Part shown: in pieces, positions 22,688 to 31,595 of the stretch | Layout: each line of letters starts with the position of its first letter | How positions within the stretch are numbered: the first letter of the stretch is position 1 | Origin: Anthoceros angustus | Lineage: Eukaryota; Streptophyta; Anthocerotopsida; Anthocerotales; Anthocerotaceae | Direction: 5' to 3' | Length of the DNA stretch: 64,000 bases | NCBI GenBank assembly: GCA_010909165.1 | Contig: MU008184.1 | Coordinates: forward strand, 310,001 to 374,000 | Notes under the pieces: model-generated | Told to the model about the DNA's origin: nothing | Databases searched by the model: none | Seen by the model: only the letters and a program-made list of their open reading frames with translations | Program-made: the position numbers and the translations under genes

Positions 22688-24562
22688 ATGGAACTTGATA
22701 AAGATAAACAATCTCATAAAGAACAAGCTTCCAAGGACAATTTGCATACACAGGTAGATGAATCAAGACCCCAAGAGCTCGGGGATAGTGTTCCTCATAA
22801 AAGTTCCTTATCTCAGAAAAAATCAAAAATGGATCTTGTTGATCCAAGAACTTCTACAATATCTCTTGCTGGAACTGCTCTTGATAAATATAGTAAAGGA
22901 GCTTACTTAGAGGGATATATTTATGCACCTGGATCAACCCCTTCTACTATAGGATCAAGCAGGCCTACTTTGTCAGACTCAAGTCCTCTTCAAGGTTCTA
23001 GTCCTACCACTAGTTCAAGTCCTCCAGCAGGGTCTAGGCCTCAAACCCAAGGATCAAGTCTCCCAAGAGGCTCCACACCTCTGTCTCCTTCGGCCTTTAA
23101 TTTGAGATCTAGTCTGCCATCCAATTCACAGAGTCCTCCCTCCTTTTCCCCATCAGCGGGTAGTCCTCCTTCTGGCTCTTCTAGTACAGGGTGGACTCCA
23201 CGAGATTCATCTGGTACTACAGCTCAATTGACCCCTTCTCAACTAACTGAGAGGAGAGCTAGTTCTTGTGGAGCCACTGGCACGAGTGAAAACCGATCTC
23301 AAACATCTAGGCAAGCACCAGAAGATGGATCTCGGCCTATGTCAGATGTGCCAACACCACCCTCATCACGACCAAAGACCCCTATTCAATGGCCTTGGAG
23401 AATAAGAAAGCCTAGATGGCGACGAGGGTTCACAGACATCCCTCCATCTTCATATCACTTAGACATAGATGCTCCCAACCTGCATTTGGTTGAGCAATCT
23501 ATGCGGACTTTTACCCCAGATTATTTCTCCAGAGCCATTGCAAAAGTTATAATCCCAAAAAAGGCTTCTGACTACCATGATGAATCAGGATCCATGCTAT
23601 TGTGGGGTAGTGCAGGTGGCCGATATCTTGGTGATGTAGTTGGAGGTTTACCTCATGGGCATGGGCAACACTGGGTTCCTCATTCAATGTCTCGTATGGG
23701 AGCTTTAAGATTGCTTTATGATGGACAATGGGAGTATGGGATGAAAACAGGACATGGATGTTTATATCATGCAAATGGCCAAGAATATCGTGGAGAGATG
23801 AAAAATGGGGAGCACTTTGGTCATGGTTGCATGAAATACAAGGATGGCTCTATTTATGAGGGGAAATGGTGGCGAGGCAGGAAACATGGTATTGGAACGT
23901 ACTACTACATAGATGATGGATGTTATATGGGTGCATGGAAGAAAGATCAAAGAGATGGATGGGGCATATATTGTTGGCCATCGAAGAGGAGAAAGTGGGA
24001 AGGAGAGTGGGTGAATGATTTCCCTTATAGTGGTGTCATGGCACCTTTGGAGGATGCTGAATATAAAATGTTTAACATGGCTAACATACCTGACGAATTT
24101 TCAAAGACATTTTGGAATAGATTCACAGACAACATACTTCCTCAAGAACCACTTGGAACCAGACGTCCCATAAAACCGCTCACAATCAAAAGAATAAAAC
24201 TTCGTCATCCTAGTCTATCAATCTATTCAAAGATTGCACCAATGCGTAAACTAAGAGACCAAGATAAAAATGATGGAAAATTGTTCCAAAAAGAGTTCCA
24301 AAACAAGCTAAGGGGAAGTATGCCTTATGAGCATCTAGAAGCAATGAAACATTCTTTTCACAAACTTGCCCCAGGATATATGCATCGTACTATATTACAC
24401 GGAGCACAAGTACGAAGGTTGGTTAACATTGGACGAATAGACCCTGACACAAATGAAGGACAAAAGCTCACTGTGCATTTGCAAAATGTGGCAAAGAAGA
24501 ACAATAATGGGATCAGCTTCAACAATCTTCTTTACTCCATACTATCCTACCATGACCCTTGA
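22688..24562 (+). CDS. MORN-repeat protein (intact copy)
   Basis: A single open frame of 624 codons. Residues 1-250 are low-complexity Ser/Pro/Thr-rich with repeated GSSxP and SSPP words and are probably disordered. Residues about 303-440 hold MORN repeats: GGRYLGDVVGGLPHGHGQHW, YDGQWEYGMKTGHGCLYHANG, EYRGEMKNGEHFGHGCMKY, SIYEGKWWRGRKHGIGTYYY, CYMGAWKKDQRDGWGIYCW and KWEGEWVNDFPYSGV. The remaining 180 residues are basic and unassigned. MORN repeats form extended beta-hairpin rods that bind membranes or act as scaffolds; in flagellate-bearing lineages several MORN proteins are ciliary, which would fit a plant with swimming sperm, but that is inference. The gene is AT-rich compared with its neighbours. 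Broken copies lie at 36606-38568 and 49778-51900. Confidence 0.85.
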   Translation: MELDKDKQSHKEQASKDNLHTQVDESRPQELGDSVPHKSSLSQKKSKMDLVDPRTSTISLAGTALDKYSKGAYLEGYIYAPGSTPSTIGSSRPTLSDSSPLQGSSPTTSSSPPAGSRPQTQGSSLPRGSTPLSPSAFNLRSSLPSNSQSPPSFSPSAGSPPSGSSSTGWTPRDSSGTTAQLTPSQLTERRASSCGATGTSENRSQTSRQAPEDGSRPMSDVPTPPSSRPKTPIQWPWRIRKPRWRRGFTDIPPSSYHLDIDAPNLHLVEQSMRTFTPDYFSRAIAKVIIPKKASDYHDESGSMLLWGSAGGRYLGDVVGGLPHGHGQHWVPHSMSRMGALRLLYDGQWEYGMKTGHGCLYHANGQEYRGEMKNGEHFGHGCMKYKDGSIYEGKWWRGRKHGIGTYYYIDDGCYMGAWKKDQRDGWGIYCWPSKRRKWEGEWVNDFPYSGVMAPLEDAEYKMFNMANIPDEFSKTFWNRFTDNILPQEPLGTRRPIKPLTIKRIKLRHPSLSIYSKIAPMRKLRDQDKNDGKLFQKEFQNKLRGSMPYEHLEAMKHSFHKLAPGYMHRTILHGAQVRRLVNIGRIDPDTNEGQKLTVHLQNVAKKNNNGISFNNLLYSILSYHDP

Positions 24563-27227
24563 TATCCATTATTTTGTTTAAAAAACATTCACACATTCAC
24601 ATGCTTGATGAGTTGTAAATTAGTGATAACACTATGCACTTGGCGGGCATGAAAACGTGCCTGACATGTAAGCTTCAAGAACTGAAATGAAGCTTCTTGG
24701 ATTGAGAAGAGCTGAGCTAGAGGAGAAGATAACATTCGCAAGACGGTAGAATATCATTGGCTTACACGGCTTGGCAACCTGAAAGGTGGCAGGCACGAGT
24801 GTTGGGATGTGAGGCGAAGGCTATGATAGGGATGGGGCATGGGGCAAATGGGGCGAAGGGGCAAAGGGGATAGGGCCAAGGGGAGGGGTGACGCGAGGAT
24901 GGTGGTGGTGATGGAGGGAGTCAAAGTCATGATCCCGATGCGTCAGGCCCTCGGGCTTGACCTAAGACCACACGCGTTTGATGCAATGCGGAGGGGCAGT
25001 GAAACCGGGATCTTGGTGTACCGGGGAGCGATTCGCATGACGTCTTGAGCTACGCGCTCGCGCGCTCGCATCCACGGGTGGGAGATCGCCTACGCTGAAA
25101 TCCTCTTAGTTCAGGTGCTTAGGCGTGGAGAGGAGGAGGAGGTGGGAGTGGGCCGAGCTCCCAGCTCCCAGCCCCAGGGTTGAGCGCAGCAGAGCAGAGC
25201 ATTGGCGGGGAGGTGACGTATGTACTTGCCGATGCCAGAATGGCTCGGGTAGTGTTGCTAGTGTTTGGTACTGTTGTGACTGTCTTCCCAGCGGCCTGTG
25301 GCAGCGAGCCGTGCTTGCTGGAGCAGCGCAGCGCATCGGACACAGGCCTGCCGCTTGTCCTCACATCTATTGAATGATGGCGGGCTGGCCAGTGGCAGGC
25401 TTGCCCAGGAATAATTTGCGTAATTGCTGCGACACTGTACTGTCCCGCAACGGCAACAGCTGCTTCATTTATGTACACTGGCTGCTGCGACGGGTAGGCC
25501 CGATCCAGGCCGCATGCCTCTGTGCTGCGCTCTGGTCGATTCCTCTCTTCAAGACCGGAACGGGGCCAGGACGAGGACGCAGGGATGGTCACACCCGACG
25601 GGCTTGGCCGCTTCCAACGGAGTTCCAGTCCTGTCGTAGCCGCAGATGGTTTGGAGCTTTCTCCCAAGATCTGGCTCGTCCGTCCGCCGGTTCGGAGGTT
25701 TGTTGCATGCGCATTTACTGGCGTTGTGGTAGGAGTCACAACTGGAGGAATTGGCGCCTGCTGTTTCCACTGGCGCCTTGTCCGATGTGATGTGCTCGGG
25801 GCTCCTGGAGTCTGAAGGCGTACAGTATGCTTTATGTATGGGCTTTGCTGCTGCGTCGGTACAGAGATTCCCTGACTGCCTAGTTGATGTGCAAGCAGTA
25901 AGCAGTGTGTGAGAGGCTTGCCAGCATGCTCTGGCACTGGTCCTCTGTCACTGGCTCCGGCTTACATGTACAGATGTAATCATTGTCGGATTGGAGCTAA
26001 TCAGGCTGCAAACAAAATGATCAGGCTATCATATTGTCAGTGCGTTGCTACTCAATCCGGCTTCCTTGAGGCGAGAGGGAGTAAACCTCGTGTGAGAGTC
26101 AGGGGAAGATGTTAATCATAGGGCAATTATACGGCGGATTCTGCCAACTGTGGACGCCTGTCCAGCATGCCGTGACGTCCAGTATCTGGATTCTGGCAAC
26201 CTGGCTCTGCCCCGCGCCCTAATTACGACCTAGGACACAGAGCAGCACCAGTACATGGTCACGGAGTAGGAGGCGGACCGGCGACGGCGGTAAGGGAATC
26301 GCACGTCGAAGGGAAGCTCATCGCTATCGCTTCCCGTGCGAGCTCTGACGCGTCATCTTCATCTGCTCCGCATTGTCCCGGGCTCCACAGATTTGAATTC
26401 TGTGTTACCGGGCGGGTGTGACATCACTACAAGGATGTTGCTTGCGCGTTGGCGCTGGTGTCATCCTCGGTCAGCAGCGGCGACCAGTTGCCTGTCACAC
26501 GCGACTGCGACTGTGGAATCGTTGGGTTGCAATGCATGTGTTGAGCAGCAGGATTGTGGAGTCGGACTGACTTGCTTCCAGGAAGAGATCCAAGCCAGCT
26601 AAATTCCAAGCAACATCTGTAGGCGGGGTTGGAGGAGCCTGAGGTTACATGTAACGAACCGGGCAGCAACATTTTCGACAAGACAAACGAGGTTTGGCCT
26701 GTTGCGCGGTTGCAGTACCGACAGCAAGCGGCCAAGACAGTCGAGCAGCCTAGAGGAAGTCGGGGGAAACCTTTTTAGGGCAGCGGTGACAAACATAGCA
26801 AAACAAAAAAGGTGGGGCCGCGGCGAGCAGTTACCCGTCCCCATCGCGTCGCCCTGCCTTGCACACTGTACAGCACTGCGCATTGGCATTGGTTCAAGCG
26901 TGCGAACGTCCGGGGAGCGGGGCGAAATTGGGCGCAACGGAACGGTTCGGGTTGGGACGCAAACGGGCTACCGCGGGTGGCCGTTGCCCGTTGCCACTTG
27001 CGGCTGATAGCGACGGCACGGCAGTTGGAGGCGCATGATGGATTGGAGTTTCATGGCCGTGCCGTCTATCATGGCATGCATGCCCCATGCAAGTGGGTAG
27101 GCCATCATCGTCCCTTGCCCCCGTTCCGTTTGCCCGTCCTGCCAAATCGCGACGCGGCCGGTCCAAATCATCGCGACGATCACCCCCTCACGTATCCGGG
27201 GTGGGATTTGAACCAGGAACCTCTGCG
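24563..27227. other. Non-coding part of the duplicated segment
   Basis: GC-rich beyond about 24800, with many open frames on both strands (longest 25937-25119 minus and 25374-25790 plus). Comparing with the second copy at 52000-54941, indels of sizes not divisible by three break almost all of them, so I do not call a gene. The plus frame beginning MARVVLLVFGTVVTVF at 25240 (45 codons, signal-peptide-like) is preserved in both copies and is the only weak candidate. Copy 1 lacks about 270 bases present in copy 2 (53313-53583). Confidence 0.5.
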
Positions 27228-27235
27228 ATCTCAGG
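27190..27235 (-). other. tRNA-like 3' fragment (B-box) at the duplication edge
   Basis: The minus strand reads GGTTCCTGGTTCAAATCCCA, a near match to the RNA polymerase III B box (GGTTCRANTCC) of tRNA genes. The other copy at 54907-54941 reads GGTTCGAATCC, a perfect B box. No complete cloverleaf forms: the T-stem does not pair and no A box is at the right distance. It is more likely a tRNA-derived SINE end or tRNA relic than a working tRNA. Confidence 0.5.
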
Positions 27236-27264
27236 AACTGACAATTTGTTGCGCTCCGTTCTAG

Positions 27265-27350
27265 TTATTGTGATGCTATGAATGAGTTGTTGCGCTCCGT
27301 TTCTCTGGTGGGATATGAATGAGTTGTTGCGCTCCGTTTCTCTGGTGGAG
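27265..27350. repeat. 39-base direct tandem duplication
   Basis: 'atgaatgagttgttgcgctc' followed by 'cgtttctctggtggga' occurs twice in succession (27276 and 27315), just upstream of the small acidic ORF at 27394. Confidence 0.85.
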
Positions 27351-27393
27351 GAAGCAGCCTCTTCGCTGTTTCGGTGCGAGGAAGGGTGAAGCC

Positions 27394-27765
27394 ATGGCTC
27401 ACTTGAAGTCGCTTGTAATGCTAATTCTGGTCCTGACTGCGAGCGGGATGCATACCCTCCTCAACACGAAGGAGGAGCCCGAGGGGGCTAGGTCGACGGA
27501 GGAGCCCGAGGAAAGTTTGTCGGGTTTGTCGGGGAGAGATGAAAACGAATTTGAGGATGAGCTTATCGAGTTTGGGGGAATGTGGAGACTTAATAAAAAG
27601 AACGAGATGGGAAATCCCATCGAGTTTGCGGAGGCGGATAGTCCAGACGAAAACTCAGACTCTACACGAGTTCATACGCGGATTACTTATCCTTTACTCT
27701 TGGCTTTCTCGATGATTTTATTTAGAATATTTATAAGTTCTAGAAATATTTTTTTTTATTTTTAG
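27394..27765 (+). CDS. Small secreted or membrane-anchored acidic protein (candidate)
   Basis: From the ATG at 27394 the frame encodes 123 residues: an N-terminal signal peptide (MAHLKSLVMLILVLTASGMH), an acidic middle rich in Glu/Asp/Ser (EEPEGARSTEEPEESLSGLS, then ENEFEDELIEF), and a hydrophobic C-terminus (ITYPLLLAFSMILFRIFIS). That layout resembles small cell-surface proteins with a C-terminal membrane anchor or GPI signal. It lies just beyond the edge of the segmental duplication and has no second copy in the window. The family is not recognised. An AT-rich tail with possible polyadenylation words follows. Confidence 0.5.
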   Translation: MAHLKSLVMLILVLTASGMHTLLNTKEEPEGARSTEEPEESLSGLSGRDENEFEDELIEFGGMWRLNKKNEMGNPIEFAEADSPDENSDSTRVHTRITYPLLLAFSMILFRIFISSRNIFFYF

Positions 27766-27839
27766 ACACTCTTCATAACCTATTTTGATATACTAGAGTA
27801 AATTATTTCTAATAATTTACTCTAGTAGCAACGCAACTC

Positions 27840-29520
27840 ATTATGTAAGCATGCCCTGGTCTATACATACCTGCGGCATTACGCTGGTTTGTACACAAGT
27901 ACCAATACCCCTACGCCCATTGCTATGGGCTTCGACGTTTAATTGACATTTGTGGCACCCATTGCTATGGGCTTTGACGTTTACTTGACATTTGTGGCGC
28001 CCATTGCTATGGGCTTTGACGTTTATTTGACATTTGTGGCGCGTACATTGTTGCCTCACGCGCATCCTTAATCCCATAATGCCGAACGGGCTTTTGGCTC
28101 CCTTCGGCTACATCACGCTTTCTAATTTTCACGTCATGGCGCTGCAAAAATACATTCCCTTTCGATGACAAGCTTGCAAACTTGAGATGTTTTTTGACGT
28201 CTCATGTTTGTTTGTTCTCTAGTTTTGAGTTGGAAACTGGGAATATTCTTAGATGTCGCAAACTTGGGATGTTTTTGGACTTCTCATGTTTTGTTTGTTC
28301 TCTATTTTGGAGCTGGAAACTCGGGATATTTTTGGAGGTCTTGTATTTCTTTGTTTCTTTCGATGGATATTTTTGGAGGTCTTGTATTTCTTTGTTTCTT
28401 TCGATGCATAACTCCGACACACATTACTATGAAATACTAACTAGGTCTAAAGAATAGGCAATGATTAGAAGTTATGTACACAATCACACCATCTTGCAAG
28501 TGTGTACTATGAGCTTAATTGGCTAGCCAGTGCCAACAATCGGACATAGGATCTAGCTAGCTTATGATATCATGCTAGGGAAGCTTGTGTTATTTGTGTA
28601 AAGAAGATACACTATGGTAGAGGCATGTACAGAAGATTCACTATTGTAGAGGCCTACACTTTTACGCAAAAATTAAATTAATTTTCACTTTTAATGGAAT
28701 TTTAAAATTTTGATAATTATTTTTTAAAAAGTCAAAAATTATGATAGGTGTGTACCATGTGCTTAATTGGCTACCTGACGCCAACAATTGGACATAGCAT
28801 CTAGCTACCTTCGGATATCATGCTAGAAAGCATAAGCTTGTGTTATATGTGTAAAGAAGATACACTACCCTACATGCCTACACTTTTAGACAAAAATTAA
28901 ATTATTTTTTTTATTTTTGCCAAACTTTTAATTTTTTGATAATTATTTTTCCATAAGTAAAAAGTTATGATATATTATGCCAAAAACCAAGTATTTCAGA
29001 TACTTAATACACTTGGACTACTCCACTTGGACTACTCTGCCCGAGGATGGGCGCAAGGAACTGGGATCAAACCAACGGTTGCCCAATTTGACACCTTGTC
29101 TTCGACCACTAGACCAATAGACCAATTTCTCAGTCTTCCACCACATTGGATGAGTATAATATGTATATGTTGATAAAGTTCCAAATTGGAAAAAAATATA
29201 CTACCTTATTATTGAAATTATGGAAAATATTTTATGCCGTGTTGAAATTTCATCCTTTCAAAAATTTAACTATGTGGCAAATGGTTGCCCAAAACTATAG
29301 CCCCCCACGGGGTAATGAAAGTGTGTTACAAGGTTGTTTATATAGAATCTCTAAGTAAGCATTTCATGTGTACACCTTAAGTCATATATGTATGACTAAA
29401 CTTCGTTAGGGGTAACTATTCAAACAGGTTTGCGGAACTAGGGAATAGAGGATGAGTAACATAAAGACAGAAAATCATGTTTATGGAGGGCTTATTTTTA
29501 GAGGGTAACCTATCAAAGAT
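27840..29520. repeat. Dispersed repeat, long copy (~1.7 kb, inverted relative to 13690-14480)
   Basis: Collinear with the reverse complement of 13690-14480. It is longer because of internal tandem amplification: three 54-base units with 'cccattgctatgggctttga' (27915-28040), repeated 'ggatatttttggaggtcttg' units (28320-28400), and a duplicated 245-base stretch around 'cttaattggctagccag' (28510 and 28750). A SINE-like tRNA-related sequence lies inside it near 29040-29130. No protein-coding capacity was seen. Confidence 0.75.
29040..29135 (-). mobile_element. tRNA-derived SINE-like sequence
   Basis: On the minus strand TGGTCTAGTGG (matching the A box TRGCNNAGYGG at all but one base) is followed about 45 bases later by GGTTTGATCCC (B-box-like), the internal RNA polymerase III promoter spacing of tRNAs. 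The intervening sequence does not form a clean anticodon arm, so a SINE head or tRNA pseudogene is more likely than a tRNA gene. Confidence 0.55.
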
Positions 29521-29612
29521 GGTCATCCATCCACTTATACGCCGTCTCCAACATCTAAATTTAATATATAATTTCTACATACAGTACAAGAACGGTTGTT
29601 TCGAAACCATCA
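29520..29612 (-). pseudogene. Degenerate tandem copy of the RING-H2 3' end
   Basis: Sequence after the second, broken RING module still resembles the end of the first one ('atgttggagacggcgtat' occurs in both, at about 29540 and 29755 on the plus strand as its complement), but the last two Cys codons are lost and a stop precedes it. This is a decayed tandem duplication of about 215 bases within the RING gene. Confidence 0.6.
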
Positions 29613-30035
29613 AGTCATGCATTTCATATGAAATATATGATTGCATGCATGGTAGAATACACAAAAAAGTATGTTCTTGTACCAAGTCATCTTGCATATA
29701 GTGCATGAGTGATGGATGAAGTCTTTGGGAAAGTTTTGTGTGGCGTCTAATTGTATGCCGTCTCCAACATGTAAATTTAATATAGACTTTCTACATAAAG
29801 GACAAGAACGGCTTTCTCGAAACCATAGATTTATACATTTAGTATGAAATATATGATTGCATGGTCTAATACACAACAATGTATGTTCTGGTACCAAATC
29901 ATCTTGGCAGATAATGCATGAGTGATGGATTAAGTCATGAAGAGAGTTATGTGTGGTGTGCAACCAACACCATAGTGCATATACAGTGGCTTCCACATTC
30001 TCATGCATTCTTAAAGATCTTTCCATATTCTCCAT
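29610..30035 (-). CDS. RING-H2 finger protein with a second broken RING
   Basis: A 141-codon minus-strand frame. Counting from Met at 30035, ligands are C40, C43, C59, H61, H64, C67, C78 and C81, i.e. C-x2-C-x15-C-x-H-x2-H-x2-C-x10-C-x2-C with Trp71 before the last pair. This is the exact spacing of plant ATL-type RING-H2 E3 ubiquitin ligases, which bind an E2 and transfer ubiquitin. A second module starts at SCTICK and keeps C-x2-C, CNHIFHMKC, then stops before the last Cys pair, so it cannot fold. No transmembrane segment is visible in this frame; in ATL proteins one would sit upstream. Another open frame on the same strand (30478-30152) ends 117 bases upstream and may be an earlier exon. 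It could be a working gene or a recent pseudogene. Confidence 0.65.
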   Translation of the reverse strand: MENMERSLRMHENVEATVYALWCWLHTTHNSLHDLIHHSCIICQDDLVPEHTLLCIRPCNHIFHTKCINLWFRESRSCPLCRKSILNLHVGDGIQLDATQNFPKDFIHHSCTICKMTWYKNILFCVFYHACNHIFHMKCMT

Positions 30036-30151
30036 ACAAGCATAGTACTTTTCTTCCTATGTCCATATCTCACCTTTTAGTTCTTCATTATCATGAAAAG
30101 TGGGTGAAAAAATAAGTTTGGCTATTATTGGATAATCTATCAGCAATTCTT

Positions 30152-30620
30152 TCATAAATAATGAAAGTCTTCTTCTAAGACCCTTTTGGCTATAGCATGC
30201 TTAGTTGCTTCATCCCCGATGTGACGACACTTCACATGCCAGGCTTCTAGCCCGGTGAGTACTAGCTTCAAATTTCCTTCGTGCTCATCACTCTCCATTC
30301 CTGTAATCATCTTCAAATAATTTTGAATTGATTCATAAGACTTTCTTATGTTGTACATGCCAGAATTATATTCTTCATATTCTTTAGTATGTGAGGCTCT
30401 CATATATGCTTGAAATGATTCCTTGTCCTTGTCAAAGTATTGTTCTACATACTCTTGGCCAATATTTTTGAGAGACATTTGCGCCTCGAGAAGGTACTTA
30501 GCAGTGTTTTTAAACCTTTGCTCAAGCCCTTATCTATCCCATGACATTGGCGCCTCGACAAGATACTTTGCACTATTTTTAAACCTTTGCTCAAGTCTTT
30601 ATATATCCTATAGGCTAGCC
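30152..30620 (-). CDS. Unknown ORF upstream of the RING-H2 gene (possible 5' exon)
   Basis: The minus-strand frame from about 30530 to 30152 encodes a Lys/Glu/Tyr-rich helical protein (MSLKNIGQEYVEQYFDKDKE at 30478; GLEAWHVKCRHIGDEATKHA later). In frame upstream, a 70-base tandem repeat encodes two copies of LEQRFKN-x-AKYLxEA at about 30600 and 30530. The product is not recognised. The shared strand and 117-base spacing suggest it could be a 5' exon of the RING gene. Helical substrate-recruiting regions N-terminal to RING fingers are common, but no splice sites were proved. Confidence 0.4.
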
Positions 30621-31352
30621 TCAACTAGGCAGCTACTAACCTTGGAAATTCTTGTAGACCATTGATCTCTAAAGAGTCTTCTCTAGGCAGCTCTTCATTA
30701 TGACTGTTGCAATTCCTCTCTACTAAAAGATTGCACAAATCATGCAACCTCATGCAGCTTCTTAAAATGACAACTATTGATTAGTTTATTATCTATTTAA
30801 ATATTTTTATACTTTTACCTTATTTCACCATTGCCTATTATTGGAGAGCTATTTCTAATGAAATTTTTTTATTTTAGAGTAACTATTTTAGCTCTTTACA
30901 ATCTAAAATGTGTACCTCAAGGGAAGTTTATGTTTAAACAATTACGACTTTTGATTTACTTTTCTTCTAAATACACATAGGAAGTTTAAGGTATAGTAAT
31001 GGAAGCTTGCCAGGTTACTTAAAATTTATTGATATGGAGGCATTATGAAAAAAAAGAGATGGGGAATCCCATCTTAAAATTTAAGTTGGGAAGGCTACAA
31101 ACACAAAAACAGTTACAACTGATTTTCAAAATACATATTTTGAATGAGAATTAGTGGTGGATTTTTCTAGCTCTAGTGTGAAAATAATTAGCAAGATAAT
31201 AATAGTCACATTAGCTAATGAGTACCAAGAAGATATTAGTGGTACCTTCAAGACCACTTCTTCTGAACTTAAATATACACTCGACCAGAGAAGCAACATA
31301 TCCACAGGCAAGCACATAAGTGAAAGGGGAACTACGCTTTGAACTTCTCATA
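30621..31352. other. AT-rich intergenic DNA
   Basis: No gene, repeat or structure could be supported. It ends at the left edge of the second copy of the segmental duplication. Confidence 0.5.
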
Positions 31353-31595
31353 TGCTAAAGACAGTACAAGGTGCCAGCCTCCGAAAACATCTGCTGAGCT
31401 GCCTCAAAGGGAATCCCAGAGCTGGCAACATAAGCTAATGGAATCAGAACTACTAGAAAGGCGGTTTGTCATCCACGCCTCCTGGCACAATAAATTACAT
31501 ACTCTTGATTCCAACTGCCCATGTCATCTCCAGGTCCGCAAACATGTAAACATCAAAAGGCGTCATTGGTCCATCTGCAGGCAGGTCCACACGGA

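Larger units (their letters stand above)
17410..27227. repeat. Segmental duplication, intact copy (about 9.8 kb)
   Basis: From about 17410 ('taaagacagtacaa') to about 27227 ('tccggggtgggatttgaacc') the sequence is repeated at 31353-54941, where the copy is interrupted by later insertions. By eye the NAC part is almost identical (a few differences per 100 bases) while the part after 24640 is more diverged. The copy at 17-27 kb retains the intact NAC-like gene 2, micropeptide ORF and MORN gene and so shows the ancestral arrangement. Confidence 0.92.

Noticed and set aside
25119-25937. 272-codon minus-strand ORF in the duplicated segment
   Set aside because: The second copy (52414-53459) breaks it by several frameshifts; composition is low-complexity Thr/Pro/Ser with no domain.
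27190-27265. Functional tRNA gene on the minus strand
   Set aside because: B box present but acceptor, T and D stems do not pair, and no A box lies at tRNA spacing.
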